Assembly: GCA_013076295.1 (NCBI GenBank)
Contig: RQOL01000660.1
Location: forward strand, 1,860,001-1,924,000
DNA from: Sanderia malayensis
Taxonomy: Eukaryota; Cnidaria; Scyphozoa; Semaeostomeae; Pelagiidae
Reading direction: 5' to 3'
DNA: 64,000 bases
Part shown: in pieces, positions 13,501 to 26,520 of the stretch
How the letters are laid out: every line of letters starts with the position of its first letter
How positions within the stretch are numbered: position 1 is the first letter of the stretch
The notes under the pieces: generated by a model
Databases searched by the model: none
Told to the model about the DNA's origin: nothing
Seen by the model: only the letters and a program-made list of their open reading frames with translations
Translations under genes and position numbers: made by a program

Positions 13501-16500
13501 AGTGCACGGTGCCCTGATGGCTTACTCTTTGAATTGTCAGAAGTTAAACAATCTGACAGAGAACCCGGCAGCGCATTTGTGCGGAAAAGTGCCTGGCAAG
13601 ATGTTCATGCAGATGTACGGAGTAAACTGTACACAACGTTGTACTTATGGAAGCATAGTTGATGGCAAGTGTGTTTGCTTCAAAGGGTACTGGGGTATTA
13701 ACTGTAGTGACGTGTGTCCCAATGGAGCTGCCAGTCCTTGTCACGGACATGGAGTTTGCCTACAAGATAGTGGACGATGTTTGTGCAACCCAAACTGGCG
13801 TGGTAACAGCAATTGCAGTAGTTGTACACCGGGATGGCTCGCGCCTTCCTGCTCCATCGCCGTGCGATCAAGTGAAAATATTTTAACATGTACGGTGGAA
13901 AGATCCGGTGTTTACAAAGGCTTTGATAATCTCGAATTCACGTTGGAACAACCAGGAAAATACCTTCTTGTGAATCATACTACATTGAAGGTCTATGCCG
14001 ATAATGTCAAATGCTTTCAGTCATCCATATGTGTTGTGTCCTTGTCGATCACAACTCACACTGGTAATGTTGTGTCAATTCGAAGATCTTTGTCAAGCCT
14101 TGATCCTGTTATTACTGCTGGCATGAACACAATTGATGTTGCTCGACAGCCTGGAAAAGTGACCATCGATTCAAGCCTTTCTGTTGAATTAGCCTCACCT
14201 GGACGATATCGATTCGAGGCTGCAAACCTGCTATCATTTGACGTGATCTTGTATTCCTCACTGTACTTCAGACTTCACATGACATCACTTAGCCCTGTTT
14301 GTAGCGAGTTCCACGGTATCTGCGGTGCATGCACATCTGGTTCTGCTATTACGAAAACTCGCTTGACAGCTATCTCGAATTCTGCGACGTTTGCATTCGG
14401 CTTGTACTCACTGAATTTCAACAACGCCACCTTGTTTTCCAAACAACTGAACATATTTTCATCCGATTCTGTGACGTTTGATTTCCTTATCAAGTCGTGC
14501 TCGTCGGCAATATGCGGCGGTGCCATCATCTCCTACGCCCATCATGAAACTGTTTACATCAGCTCACACGAAATGATCAAAGTGCACATCGGATCTGCTG
14601 TTTACGATACGAGATTGTCCACACGCGACAATCAATGGAGCCACATATTCGTATCGTTCAGTAAGCTACAAATGCGACTGGCTGTCTACATAGCTTACTC
14701 TACGAACCTGATGTATTACCGATCGTTCAACCTACATAAGTATCCATTCGTTAACGGTGGTATTCTGTCCGTTGCTAGTTGGACCGCACCGACATCCGGA
14801 ACCAATAACGTACGTGAATTCCGGAAATTCACAGGTGAAATTGACGAGATCCGAGTTTGGTCTGTTTTCTTCACCAATACTATGGTCCGCGGCCGGTTGT
14901 TTGCGAATATCAATCGACCGATGCCGGGTCTTAGTGCAGCATGGAAATTCGACGAAGGACAAGGATTGATAGCCAAAGATCTCGTAGGCAGCAATCATCT
15001 GTATTTACCGGAATATCCATGGGGAAAGCCGGACTGGAAATTGTCGAGTGCGCCACTTCAAAGCTCCCTTGAAGGTGTTGAATTCAAAGATGACACCCAG
15101 TCTAAAGTAGTTGCTGAGGCGTTTTGTCAGAATGTGTTGTACAAAGGATCGATGGGACTTGCATGCAGTGCATTAAGCAATCATCGAAAGCAATACTACC
15201 TGGCTCGTTGCATCGATGCTATAAACAGAGAAGCCAAGCAGTCAGCATCACGATCTGTCATTGTTGATTACTCGAATGTCTGTCAAAAGGAGTTGAATCT
15301 GAGTGACTGGCCTGCCAGGCTGCTGTGCAACTTGTTTTCGGCAGAAGTACGCTTCGTCGATTGGATCGGTAAGAATTGCACGGTTGCGTGCTTACACGGA
15401 AAGGCATCAACGCACAACCAAGAGACATGCATCTGCGACTATGGATTCTGGGGGGCCTCGTGCAACGCAACATGTGACGGAGGCTTTGCCAGGCCATGTG
15501 CAAACCACGGCATATGCGATGTCACGTCTGGCCGCTGTCTATGCGATGCGAATTGGATGGGAGATCGTAATTGTTCCACGTGCAGTGAAGGCTGGATTGG
15601 CGAGGACTGCTCCGCAGCGGTTGTCAACAGTAAACTGGCCGGTATTGGTCAGAAATACCATGCGTTCATCGGACTGAGAGGCTACTTGTCATTGTTCAAT
15701 GGTTTCAGCATTGTTTTGAAAGAGATTGGAGAATACGTGTTGATGTATGCAAAGCAAGCTCACGTGACAGTATACGGACGGTTCGTACCTTGCTATGCTC
15801 AGGAACCTTGCTTGAATTCTCTCGCATTTCGCCGACTGAATGTTCATCTTGTCGTTCACGCACCTTATCGTCTGTCTGGTGAGATAATCGTATGGCTTAA
15901 TGGCGCGACACTTGATATATACAATCGGCCTCTTATCATTCAGAAATATGGTTTCAAAATCAGCCGTCAATCACCAACTACCTACATCATTCAACATGCA
16001 ATTGCAAAGTACATAATCACTGTCCACGGCGTGTATCTTACGCTGCATACAGTTTCTGCTGGCAGCACTGAATGTGAGGATACGATGGGCCTTGTTGGAA
16101 GCTGTGGATTGAATGTGACGGATATTGTAACTACAGATGTTAGTGTAGGCAACTGCAGTACGCAAGATCCACTGAACTACACTGTTAATAAGAATGCAGT
16201 AAAGAAGACGACTGTTAATGCTGCAAATTTAGCGAAATTCGCATCCAAGCTTCGCATTGACTCGTGTCAAAACAGCGTCTTCATCTACGAGTATAATGAA
16301 ATAACAGAGTATCGCAATGCAAATGCAGGGCGTGTGTTGTTGTTCAATGCCACTTCTTTTGTAATGATGAACACATCTGTGTTGTCGAGCAGTGTGCTAA
16401 CCTTTGACATGATGATATATTATCAACAAGATGGCACATTGCTTTCGTACGGATTTGAAACGACCATGTTGCTTGTTATAGCAAACGCTCGATTGGAATT

Positions 16501-19500
16501 GTGGATTGGAAACATCACGCATCGTACTGGAATCGTCATTGAAGTAAACGCCTGGAATCAGATTGTAATGCAATGGGATCGACAGCTCAGTAGATTTGAC
16601 TTCTACGTCTTTGATCATAACGGTTTCATTCGTAGAAGCAGCATTACTCTGCGAAATCGATTAAATGTTTTCAAGCCGGGAGGCGTTCTAGCTCTAGGAC
16701 AGTGGCAGGCGGCGTTTAACACTTCGTATGGTAAGCCGAATGGAAGTTTTATCGGCTTGGTTGACGAGCTCAGGGTTTGGTCAAGGAAATTTAGCCCTGC
16801 CCTCGTCTGGCAACTGTGGAGTCGATCGTTGAAAAATGATTCCGTTGACTTGAAAGTTTTGATCCAATTCGATGATATTGAAGATGGCTATGTTTTGGAA
16901 GCAGTGTCAGGGACAAAGATCAATCTTGTCACTAGGCCGTGGAATAAACCGCTCTCGAAGATGTCCAGTGTTGTTCTACAAAAACAGCTTCATTCGAAGG
17001 GCAATAGTGAACGAGACAGGGAAATAGGTCCTTCGAAAGCAGCCGTAGATTTCTGTAAAAGGCATCTACTTGAAGGAACCATGAGCAAGGCGTGTTCAAG
17101 ACTTGGAACTGCTTACTTTTACCACCAATCGTGTGTCGAGGCGTTGAAGAGTCAAGGAAATGTTCAACATGGACTTGAAAGTATTGTTGAATTTAGCGAT
17201 TACTGCCAACTGTCTCTCAACTTGTCTCACTGGCCTGCAAAATATCTGTGTCAAAATTTTTCTGTGACTGAAATGCCAAAGAGAATGCAAGAACGGTGTG
17301 AAAGCGATTGTCATTTTGGCCTACGTAACTCACAACAGTCTTGCGTGTGTATAAATGGCTACTGGGGACAGAATTGCGACGCAGTTTGTCCCGGCGGTGC
17401 TTGGAACCCTTGCAGCGGGCATGGTGTTTGTGACGTCAGAAGCGGGAAATGTGATTGCGATGTGAACTGGAATGCAGATGTGAATTGCAGTGCGTGCGCA
17501 CGAGGTTGGTATGGTAACGATTGCAGAATGGCCAGAATCAGTGGCCGGTATGCACAACTTCACTGGCAATCAAAATCATTTGCGACCGGCGGAAGCATAC
17601 TACTGACATCTGGATATCTTATCAACTTCAACTTTGCTGGGGAATATTGGTTACTTCATGACGTTAGTAAACAGACATACATTCAGATTAGACAAACACC
17701 TTGCTTTGAACATAAGCTGTGCATTACTTCGATTGGTATAAAGATAACAACGAGTATTGTCATAGTGATTAAAGCACCAACCCCGACACAGCAATCAGCG
17801 ATCGTAAGAATTGGCAATCAACTCGTGAATGTCACAGCAACACCGTATACTCTAGATGTCCTCGGTGTCTCATTGTCAATTTCGTATCTTAGCAAGACGG
17901 AAATCTTGATAGTGCATGGTACATTGCTACACACTGTTGTAAGAGTGTTTGAGAGATCTTTAAGCATTGTCGTGAAAGAAGGATTAAATCACTGCTCTTC
18001 TAGCATCGGTGGAATAGCTGCATTGTGTGTTAACAGTACACTGGGAATCAATTCTACCAGCTTTGCTGCCGCGATGCAAGAGCAATGGAGTGTTGGCGTT
18101 GCTGAAAGTTTCTTCAGCGGTGAATCAAAGTCGCTGACATCAGCGGAATATGCCATCTACGTCCACAAAGCAGGAGCCGTGTCTGAGCCACTCTGTCACG
18201 CATTTGAGCCACGTGGAGATTATTCGGTAGAGTTCCTTGTCAAGCCGATGACGTCACATTGCTTGATCTTCTCGTATTCTCTCAATTCAACGGTGGCAGT
18301 TTACGTTGATAGGTCGCTGAAAATGAGCATTGGTAAAAGGATAATTGATTCGAACATCGCAATAGCAGTTGGTGAATGGCACCACATCTCTCTGGTCTGG
18401 TTTGAAAATGAAAAACGCTTTGAAATGTATGTGTTCAGCTCTGTTAACCGCCTCGAACGGCGTACGTTTAACATGGACCGGAATCCGTTCTTCAAATGCG
18501 GTTTACTTGTGATCGGCCAATGGCTGCCGTCCCCGATGAACCCTGCTAGACTGAGTAGGCCATTCACGGAAGGAGGTTTCAGTATCGACGAATTCCGAAT
18601 CTGGAACTACGCGTTCGATCCTTTGACAATTCAACAGAATTACAAGATGAATGTGATTCAACAGCATCCACACTTAAGATCTTTGTGGAAATTTAACAAG
18701 TTAAGTGGAAACGTGGCTGTGCAAAACCTTGTGAACACATCAGAGAGTCTGTTCTTTGCAGATGCACCATGGCAGAAACCTACTATGATCTTGTCGACAG
18801 CTGTGGTTAAACTAAATCTGACGGCTGTATTCGATGACGCAAAACGACGCAACGACAACGCCACTGGAATCAACAAATGCAAGTCGCTATTCTACACTGG
18901 TCAGCTATGGGCTCAATGTAAACAACTGCCTGCAATTGTGGATTATTTCTTTTTGATGTGTGTTCAAGATATTTCATTGCAAAACGACTCGTACGCACTT
19001 ACATCCGTCGTAACACTGGCTGATGTTTGCAAAGAGGCGTTAGGCTTAAATCAGTGGCCAGCTGTACATCTTTGCAATGATTTCCCGCACATGACCTTTC
19101 CTGTTTGGATAAGCAACAACTGCGATAAGAGATGCGTATTTGGAACTGTTGATATTGGAAATAGCAGCAACTGCGTGTGTGACTCTGGATATTGGGATGT
19201 AAACTGCTCCTCGGTGTGTCCCGGTGGAGTTCTGAATCCTTGCAGTGGCCATGGCGAGTGTGCCAAGAATACAGGCAAGTGTACATGTGAGCCAAACTGG
19301 AGTGGAAACGAAAACTGTTCACAATGTGGTGTCAATTGGCTTGGGCCTAACTGCAACTACGCTATTGAACCGTTTAAGTACTTTGATGACACGAAAACTG
19401 CCATCTCTTTCGTCGCATCATCCGGACTTGTTACAACCTTCAGCGGGTATTCTCTTGTGCTAGAGCATAGTGAGGAATCAATATTATTTGAAAACGCAGG

Positions 19501-22500
19501 CCTTGGAGTTGTAGTCACAATAAGAATAAACAGTTGCACAATCATCGGTGTGTTCCATAAGCATTGCATCACACATTTAACTGTGAAATACAAACATCAA
19601 CTGGCGATAGTTCTTCGTGCGCCGTATTTCATTGCCGGGGGTTCACACGATTCCAATAAATTGACGCTGTTTTTGAACGGCAGGCGAGTGAAAGTCGACC
19701 ACGTGACACACTTGACCATTGGGGTGAGTCTACAGAGAACAGGACGCAACGTATACATTCTCAACATCAATGATAAATTAACTATCCAAGTGACAGCACG
19801 ACCGTCAATGGATCTCTTCATCAGAATGAAGCGAGACTTATGCTTTTCTGCGAATATTGGTGTTTTTGGCCAATGCCCGTCTGCTTCGAGAGAAACGTTT
19901 GATGCATTCAAGGCGCGGATCGAATCGGCGTCTAATTACACCGTGGCACCGAATGACAGCATTATTGACTTCAAATCAATGTCGAGTTTCATGGAAGGCA
20001 GATTGTCTTTCGCCAGTCTTTACAGCCTGCGAATGTACGATACTGGAATAACAGTGAAGCAACTGAAAGGACTCAATGTACCCGTGTTGACTCTTGAAGT
20101 GTACATCAAGACAATATCATATGGAGGTACTCTGTTTGCATACAAGGATGTCGGCGGAATTTTCGCGATCACAAACGAACAGCAGATAAGGTTGTTCATT
20201 GGTCATGAAGTCATTGCTACTGATATTTCTACCGATGTCGGTAAGTGAATGATAATACACAGTTTTTATCTTCGTGCTTTGTTTTGCCTTTTCTTTAATA
20301 AACGCCCTCAGCGCTTATTATTGTAACGGGTTTTGGTATAGAGTTTATTAGTGAATGGTTTTATTAGAGGGTGGCGCTTATTTCCGTTGTTATGTGCAGA
20401 GACAGGCGCTTATTAAAGTATGGGCTTTTATAAAAAGATTACATTACTTGTTGTCAAGACATCGTGCCTTGTTGCATTTTTATCGTGTCTCGTGTTTCAT
20501 TTATAGGTAAATGGAGTCAGTCAACCATCGTGTACAGACGCAGTGTTCGTATGCTTACCATCTACTTAACAAGAGCCGGCAACATGACAGTGAAACGTGC
20601 ATTCAGAACAAACCACGACATCTTCCTTGATCGTGGAAGTTTTGCCGTAGGCCAGTGGATTCCATTGAAAAGCAATCTTGTGTCTCCGCCTTCCAGTGTG
20701 TTTAATGCTGAGGTTGATGAGCTTCGAATCTGGTCGAGAAGATCCAATCCATCCCTTGTTGATCTCAATTTGAGACTCAACCCCATTCCATCGTTCAGCA
20801 AAGATTTGCTTCATCTCTTCAAGTTTAACGATTTTTCAAGAGGGTACACAAAAGATGAACTCTCCGGCACGATGCTAAAATTCCAGAAATGGTATCCTGC
20901 ACTGCCCAGATTCTCAGATCTCGATATTGACATCCAGCGAGAAATATCCTATTTCACCAACAAAACATTGCAACAAGAGGCCAGGATTCTTTGCAGCAAG
21001 CTGATTTTGGAGGGGAGTATCTACGGGAAATGTAAAGATCTTGGATATGGTATCATGTCATTCTACGTAAAGATCTGTCTTCGCGATATCGCAAGGAGCA
21101 GTGACCTTGCTTGGTCAATTTTTGCTGTTTCGTCTTTTGCCACGCATTGCCAATACGCATTGAAAATTCAATCTGACCTTGCTCAATTTCTGTGCAACAG
21201 GCGTTTAGCTGGCTACTTCCCAGAATGGATCGGAGCTAACTGCAACAAACGATGCGTATTCGGGCGACAGTCTTTGGTTAACAAGACCAAATGTGTTTGT
21301 GAACAAGGATACTGGGGAAGTGACTGCAGTAATGTCTGCCCCGGTGGAATACTAAACACGTGCAACAATCGCGGTACTTGTGACCCTACCAGCGGAGCAT
21401 GCACTTGCAGAGGAAATCGCATCGCATCGTCAAATGATACCACTTTTTTGCCTTGTTCTCAGTGCAGAAGCGGATGGCTGGGAGACGAATGTAACATCGC
21501 AAACAGAACGGTATCTAATGGAGTTAAATTGACATCAACTGCAAGCAAGTTCTGCACCGCATTTGGCACGGTTCAATTTACGACTTTTTCAGGTCTAAGC
21601 ATTCCGTTGGATGTCCAAGGAAGATTTCTGTTAGCGGGAGATTCATTAGCTAGTGTTTACATCATTCAAGCTCCTTGTGGTCTAAGCTCCACGTGTCGTC
21701 AGATAAAAGAAGTGTTTATCATCAGTAGATTCGGAGATGTGTCGGTGAAACATTTTAAGAATCGCCTGCGCGTGTTAGCCAAGCGAAAAGACTCGAACAG
21801 CGTGCATGGAAATGTGGCATCACGAGCTGTGAAAGAAATCCAGCCGTCTATAAACTGGAAGAGTTTGCTGAGAGATACGACAATCCGCTTCACGGGCCTA
21901 AAGTCTGACAGTCTTGAGATCTTATGCGGAGAAAGTTACCGTTTGAGAGTATTGCTTTATGGTGGATACATCTCTGTGGTTGTTAAAGATAGAAAGTCTT
22001 TGAGAGTGTCCAATGGAATATGCAGTGCTTTGCATGCTGGTGAATTGAAAAGCTCATCACTGCTTCCGAATTTCCCTGCAAAGTACTTAAATGGATCATT
22101 TGTGAGAGATATGTTCAAAAAGACGGTACTCTCAAACAGATGGCTGGAAGAGAACATTAACGATCGTTACCTGTGGAAGAATGGAAGTGAAACATTGTTA
22201 TCAAATTATTCACGATTCGATAACAAAGGACCAGGCTCGATGCTTGTGTTTTTGCACAATAGGGTTGAAACAGCTAGTCTACCGTTGCATGGCGTACTAT
22301 CAGAGTGGACAATTGAGTTTTGGGCGTTTGTTGGTCAGGTGTCAACCAGCACCGTAATGAAATGCATGAACGAATCTGTGTCTAAGAATAATATGGTAAA
22401 ACTCAAGCAAACCATCCTATCAATAGAGCGCGCAGGCATTGACTATCTTACGATACGTTATGCTGGGAAAATCGACTTTGAGTGGGACAATGTGGTGGTA

Positions 22501-23712
22501 AGCACCAGCTTTGCAATACCTGCTAATCTCTGGGTTCATTTGTCAGTATCTTGGCGCTCGCACGACGGACGAGTTCGAGTACAAGCTGTAGACGGATGCG
22601 GGGAGCAAATGACATCTGACCATTACAACATCAACACTGGCAAGACGTATTCCATGAACGGATCGTTGATATTAGGCCAGTACATGAAGTCTGGTGTGCA
22701 GGTTCTTTCGTATGACTTCCGAGGTGCCATTGATGAACTGAGAATGTGGAATTATGTAAGGTCTGCATCTCATGTAGTAAAATCGGCATTCACGAGATAC
22801 GATCAACCAGTCGACGGTCTCTTGCTCATTGGTAATTTTGATGAGTTGATATCTGGCACAACAATACCCGTGCTTTTACCAACAACAACAGCAACTATGA
22901 ATAGAGTTTTATCTGAAGCGTTAAACCTAACGTTGGCTTTGAAATTTACCTTGCATCTTATGCCAACAACTAGTCCACCGAACTGGCTGCCATCGACTGC
23001 GCCAATGAAGCTCACCTCGAATTATTCATTGCAATTTCGAACGGCTAATCTTTCCGCCATGGCCAACACCACGTGTTACATTCAATTCTACACCGGTCCA
23101 CTGTTCAAGTATTGCTCCGTGAATATGCCTAAGACGGCTGCGTTCTATTTCCAAGCTTGCATGTCTGATATTGCGTCTACTGATGATATCACTGTGTACA
23201 GACATTCAGTTGCATCATTTTCAATCTACTGTGGGAATGTTATAGAGATCGAATCGTGTCGCTTGCACGATTTGTATGACGGCTTTCCATTGTGCAGTCC
23301 CCTAAAGAAGGCTGCCGTATTTACGCCAATTGAAGCTACATTCCTTGCTCTAGGCATCATCCTTGCAATTGGCCTTGTTCTGTTCGGCGCTGGAAAATAC
23401 TACAGATCACGCAACGTAACGAGACTTGAACCGATCGACAACCCAGGTGAAAAATACCTACTAGATGAATGTAGCGTTGAAGGAGAATTTCGCCAAGATC
23501 CATTCAGAGCAAGCTCGTTGCAGTCTCTTCGGCAGGTTCTAGATCCCACACCGCTTGTTAAAGAACCTTCCGCCATCACAATGTCCCGTGGTTGGACCGA
23601 TGATGAAATTTGCGTTGATAGGACCATGCCTTTGCGTTCTGAAACAGACACACCAACGCTTAGCAAAGTTAATCTTTTTGGAGCATATGAAGAAGTTGAG
23701 ACAGAATTTTAA
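1..23712 (+). CDS. Giant modular EGF/VWD/LamG transmembrane protein (5' end outside window)
   Basis: Coding joins 1..1568, 2215..11409, 11581..20240 and 20507..23712. Junction phases agree throughout, giving 7542 residues plus stop, and the frame is open at base 1, so the gene starts upstream. The protein repeats a unit of about 600 residues twelve times: a Cys-rich EGF-like pair (consensus GYWGxxC...PCSGHGxC...NWxGxxNCSxC), a VWD-like domain (GEYxL..., ending GxxGxC), a LamG/concanavalin-like domain (WNQ..LVY, ALGxWLP, IDELRIW, WKFDEG, LYLP) and a C8-like Cys segment ending WPAxxLC. The C-terminus has a hydrophobic span coded near 23332-23394, then basic residues and a tail of about 100 residues. 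It is therefore probably a type I cell-surface or extracellular-matrix protein. The domain mix recalls VWDE-type proteins, but orthology is not claimed. Ligand and function are unknown. The domain assignments are by eye. Confidence 0.85.
1569..2214 (+). other. Giant gene intron 1 (646 bp) with two perfect hairpins
   Basis: Donor GTAAGG, acceptor TCCTTTTAG. The intron is AT-rich and non-coding. It contains two perfect inverted repeats with one-base loops: 1743-1773 (15-bp arms) and 1790-1822 (16-bp arms), each with TTAAG at its centre. No other feature is seen. Confidence 0.75.
2215..11409 (+). CDS. Giant gene, exon b: modules 2-6 in one 9195-bp exon
   Basis: The exon is phase 2 at both ends: the acceptor adds T to AG from exon a, and the donor is ATCAA|GTAAGA. 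It begins inside a C8-like segment (FFYLSCL...VNDG...FADYC...WPAWQMC). Approximate EGF-like units are at 2395-2655, 4240-4500, 6020-6280, 7960-8210 and 9755-10020. Each is followed by a VWD-like and a LamG-like domain (LamG at about 3295-3930, 5035-5710, 6960-7650, 8800-9440, 10610-11250) and a C8-like linker. Many NxS/T sequons are visible. An uninterrupted 9.2-kb coding exon is very large for an animal gene. Confidence 0.85.
11410..11580 (+). other. Giant gene intron 2 (171 bp)
   Basis: Phase 2 intron with donor GTAAGA and acceptor TTTTTTATTTCAG. It cuts the C8-like segment at the homologous residue to intron 1 (before FxYxxCL), which supports whole-exon duplication. Confidence 0.8.
11581..20240 (+). 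CDS. Giant gene, exon c: modules 7-11 in one 8660-bp exon
   Basis: The exon starts phase 2 (AA|G gives Lys, then FAYMACL) and ends phase 1 at GATGTCG|GTAAGT, within the module 11 LamG domain. EGF-like units lie at about 11755-12000, 13605-13860, 15355-15615, 17295-17530 and 19105-19360. Modules 7, 8, 9 and 10 best match modules 2, 3, 4 and 5 in order. Modules 4 and 9 share TEYRNANA/EEYRNANA, LLSYG and VWSR...WQxWSR. Modules 3 and 8 share the CGG..SY segment and YPWxxPxW. Module 11 is more divergent from module 6. Confidence 0.85.
20241..20506 (+). other. Giant gene intron 3 (266 bp)
   Basis: Phase 1 intron, donor GTAAGT, acceptor TTTCATTTATAG, inside the module 11 LamG domain just before KWSQ, the equivalent of the usual WNQ. 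The GCGCTTATT motif recurs at about 20310, 20376 and 20407, so the intron may hold a decayed repeat. Confidence 0.75.
20507..23712 (+). CDS. Giant gene, last coding exon: end of module 11, module 12, membrane span and tail
   Basis: It begins phase 1 (G|GT gives Gly, then KWSQSTIVY) and ends at TAA 23710-23712. It carries the rest of the module 11 LamG domain, a C8-like segment (about 20975-21200), EGF-like unit (21225-21500), VWD-like domain (21540-22055), LamG-like domain (22230-22900), and a last C8-like Cys cluster (23065-23310). A hydrophobic helix (about 23332-23394) and basic stop-transfer residues KYYRSR follow. The tail of about 100 residues is rich in Ser, Thr and acidic residues and ends EEVETEF, with no recognised signalling motif. 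Confidence 0.85.
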
Positions 23713-24450
23713 AACGTCAAGGTAAGTGAATGTGGCCGTTATTTCTCTGTAATTATCTCTCTCGAGTCTTGTTGGAAGGCTAGGTCCCCGACAAACAAAC
23801 TTATTATCATAGTTTTATGCTGTTTTTTGTTTTTACAGTCTCTGGCCTGCTTGTGAAAGGAAACAGCATAACATAAAAGAACAACTATTTTCTATTTTTT
23901 TATTCGTATAAGCATACTCTTTCAAGATAATATTTGTAATTTGCAATTTTAGATATGCTTTTAGAAATTCGGAAGACGTTAGTATGCATATATTGTGCTT
24001 GCGCGTAGAAAAGATACAAATATTATAGATTTTAGAACCATTTTGCTTACACTGTTGACTAAGCTATGAATTTTATATTACATTGTTCACAATAATTTTT
24101 TCAAAGAGCTTCACGGTAAGATAATCGGTTTAAATGATTCTAAATTTAAAATAAATGGATTCTAGATTAATTTGTAAAAACGTCAAGTTGTAAAAACGTT
24201 CTTATTGCAAAAGCATTCAACACAAATATCGTAGATCTCTCTAGTAATTTTTTGTTACGATTTATTTTTTCCTTACTTTTTTGTTAATTTTTTATTAAAT
24301 TTCACTTTTCGATGACATATTCTTAGAAATATCTACAAACGTATTTTAATACATATTTTTAAGCTTTGTATTTGCAGTTTTACGACAATTCACTGTATTT
24401 TTTTAGAAGTAGTCTTCTTGCTGCAAAGATTGCAAAGATTGTCGATCCTT
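23713..24450 (+). other. 3' UTR and downstream of giant gene
   Basis: No coding potential is seen. A strong donor-like site (CAAG|GTAAGTGA) begins at 23722, nine bases after the stop codon, so the 3' UTR may be spliced. AATAAA occurs at about 24150 and could be a polyadenylation signal. The rest is AT-rich sequence running into the repeat array. Confidence 0.4.
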
Positions 24451-26439
24451 TCTTAGCAGCTGGTTATGGTTCATTGGTTTCCGACGCGGGATACCCGCGC
24501 GTTTTGCGGCAATAGGTTCGTTCCCATTCTCATTTAGAGTTATCTTGCGTACCACCTGCTACCTGCTGCACCACATTTGAAGCGACAAAATGGCGACGGA
24601 TCTCATGAATTTGTAATGAAAGGTGAAGCTTGCAAAAGAACGGTTGCAAAAAGCAAGGATTAAGGTAATGCATACAAGCAGCTATGAATTTATCTATTTT
24701 CATACTTGGGTGGAATTGTTTAACTGTCTCGCGAAAAAAATCAGCATCTTTAGTCTAGCTGGGCCTGTCAATTTGAAGGCCCGACCCATGTAAGATTCGT
24801 CTATTTTTCAATTGTAATTCTATGGTATTTCGGCGCGTGAACCCCGCGGGACTCCGTTGAGTTGGTTCGTTTCCATTCTCACTTTTCGGTGGTGGGCAAC
24901 TCACATACTCGAAGAAGGTGCAGCAAATCGCGACGAATTTTAAAAAATTCTGATGAAGATTTAACTTTGAAAACGAGCAACGCAAATGAACAAATTTAAA
25001 GGTAATGCATTTAAGCAATTGCTAAATTTACTGAACTTGATTACTTGGATATAATGGTTTCAATTCTCGCGAAGAATTCACATGTCATGCTTGGAGTGTC
25101 GGTTTCATGGCCTAGGCCCACCCATGAACAAGATGGAGGTTGCGGGAGGTCACTTTCATTCTTCCACCATGTTTGACTGAACACAAATTACAAAATATGC
25201 TTACTTCCAAGGGTTTATAAGGTTTCTGAGTGGAATTATGGGGCATTTTCTTTAATACATTCCGTTTCAATTTTAGACCGAGCAGAAGGGGCAAAGATGG
25301 AGGTGTCAGATGACCGAACATAAGTCCGTTACATTTCTGAATCGTGTTCTATGGACGATGGAAAGAAGAAATCCCAACTTGATATTTTGCAAATACCTGG
25401 CCAGGCACAATGAAAAATGATCTGCAAGTATAGCATTTCTTTTTATCAGCTTTGTTTAAATTCACCTAAGCCTCAAAATGGTCAACAAATTTCACCTCTG
25501 ATTAGTGGTTTTGAACCTGGGCAATTAAGTCTGGTGACTTTTCAAAGACCGTCGCTCTATCAATCCTTCCATTTACCGATTCGCACATCTTTATCGCTTA
25601 CTGTTAATTACGAAAAGCTGCACAATGAAATGTAGTGGGTTCAAGTTTAAGCGTGCACAAAGAATGACACCCATGCATTTCTTAATCTTTTGTTCAACTG
25701 GAGAACGTCTCTCGTGTTAAAATTCTCACAACTAACATTTTTCGAACAATTGTCTCATTTTGGTAGGCTTCGAGCTCCCTCATACTTCTGGCTAATATTG
25801 GATAGTGTAACAACTTTATCAATAATCTAATAAACTCTTATGAACATTTTTAGCTGACAGAAACCTGCGTGATTTCCGACTGAAGCGAGACTTGAACTGA
25901 AGAAGGTTGCAATGACAGCATTCACGAGATTCGTCTATTTTTCTATTGCAATACTGTAGTGTTTCGACGCGGGAGCCCCGCGGGACTCTCTCGAGTTGGT
26001 TCGTCCCCATTCTCCTTCCTTGGTGATTGAGCGGTATGGTTTTAACCACTTTCTCGAAGGCTCTGCAATGGCGAGCGGCCTCGTAAATTGAAGACAAAGA
26101 ATGAACTTCAAAGAATCAAAATAGCGGAGAAAGAGAGGTGAGGACATTTTCATCAAATTCCAGTTCTATTTTAAATGTAGAAATTGTGGAAGGATTACTA
26201 AAAATTTCCAGGTTCATGATTCAAATACCAAGTTAAGTAACTTCATGCCCAGCTAGGCCATTCAATTTCTAGACTTGAGCCCAATAAAGCCTAATATGCC
26301 TACCTCCATTATAATATTCTTAGTCAATGATATAAAAAAGTGTTGTAAGCCAGAGTTCCTTTTTTGCTTCTAAACAAAATATTCCCACTCAAAATATTTC
26401 TCTGTAAATTGATTCAGTGATTTTCTACCAAAGCTGGAT

Positions 26440-26520
26440 TTGAACCCCGAACTTTCAAGCTGTTTTGACTTGTATGCAGCGCCTTACCGACTCTTCTATC
26501 TGCCCACCACCACCCTCACT
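26440..26520 (-). repeat. tRNA-like (A/B-box) module in left arm
   Basis: Read on the minus strand, it contains GTCGGTAAGGCGCTG (A-box-like) and, about 45 bases later, GGTTCAAATCC (B-box-like). The plus-strand copy at 31225-31305 is near identical. Acceptor pairing is poor, so this is tRNA-like, perhaps SINE-derived, and not a functional tRNA gene. Confidence 0.4.

Noticed and set aside
25417..25635. Shared small open frame in both arms of the inverted repeat (partner 32778-33080).
   Set aside because: The similarity is explained by the repeat itself. There is no start context, domain or codon conservation pattern that would support a gene.
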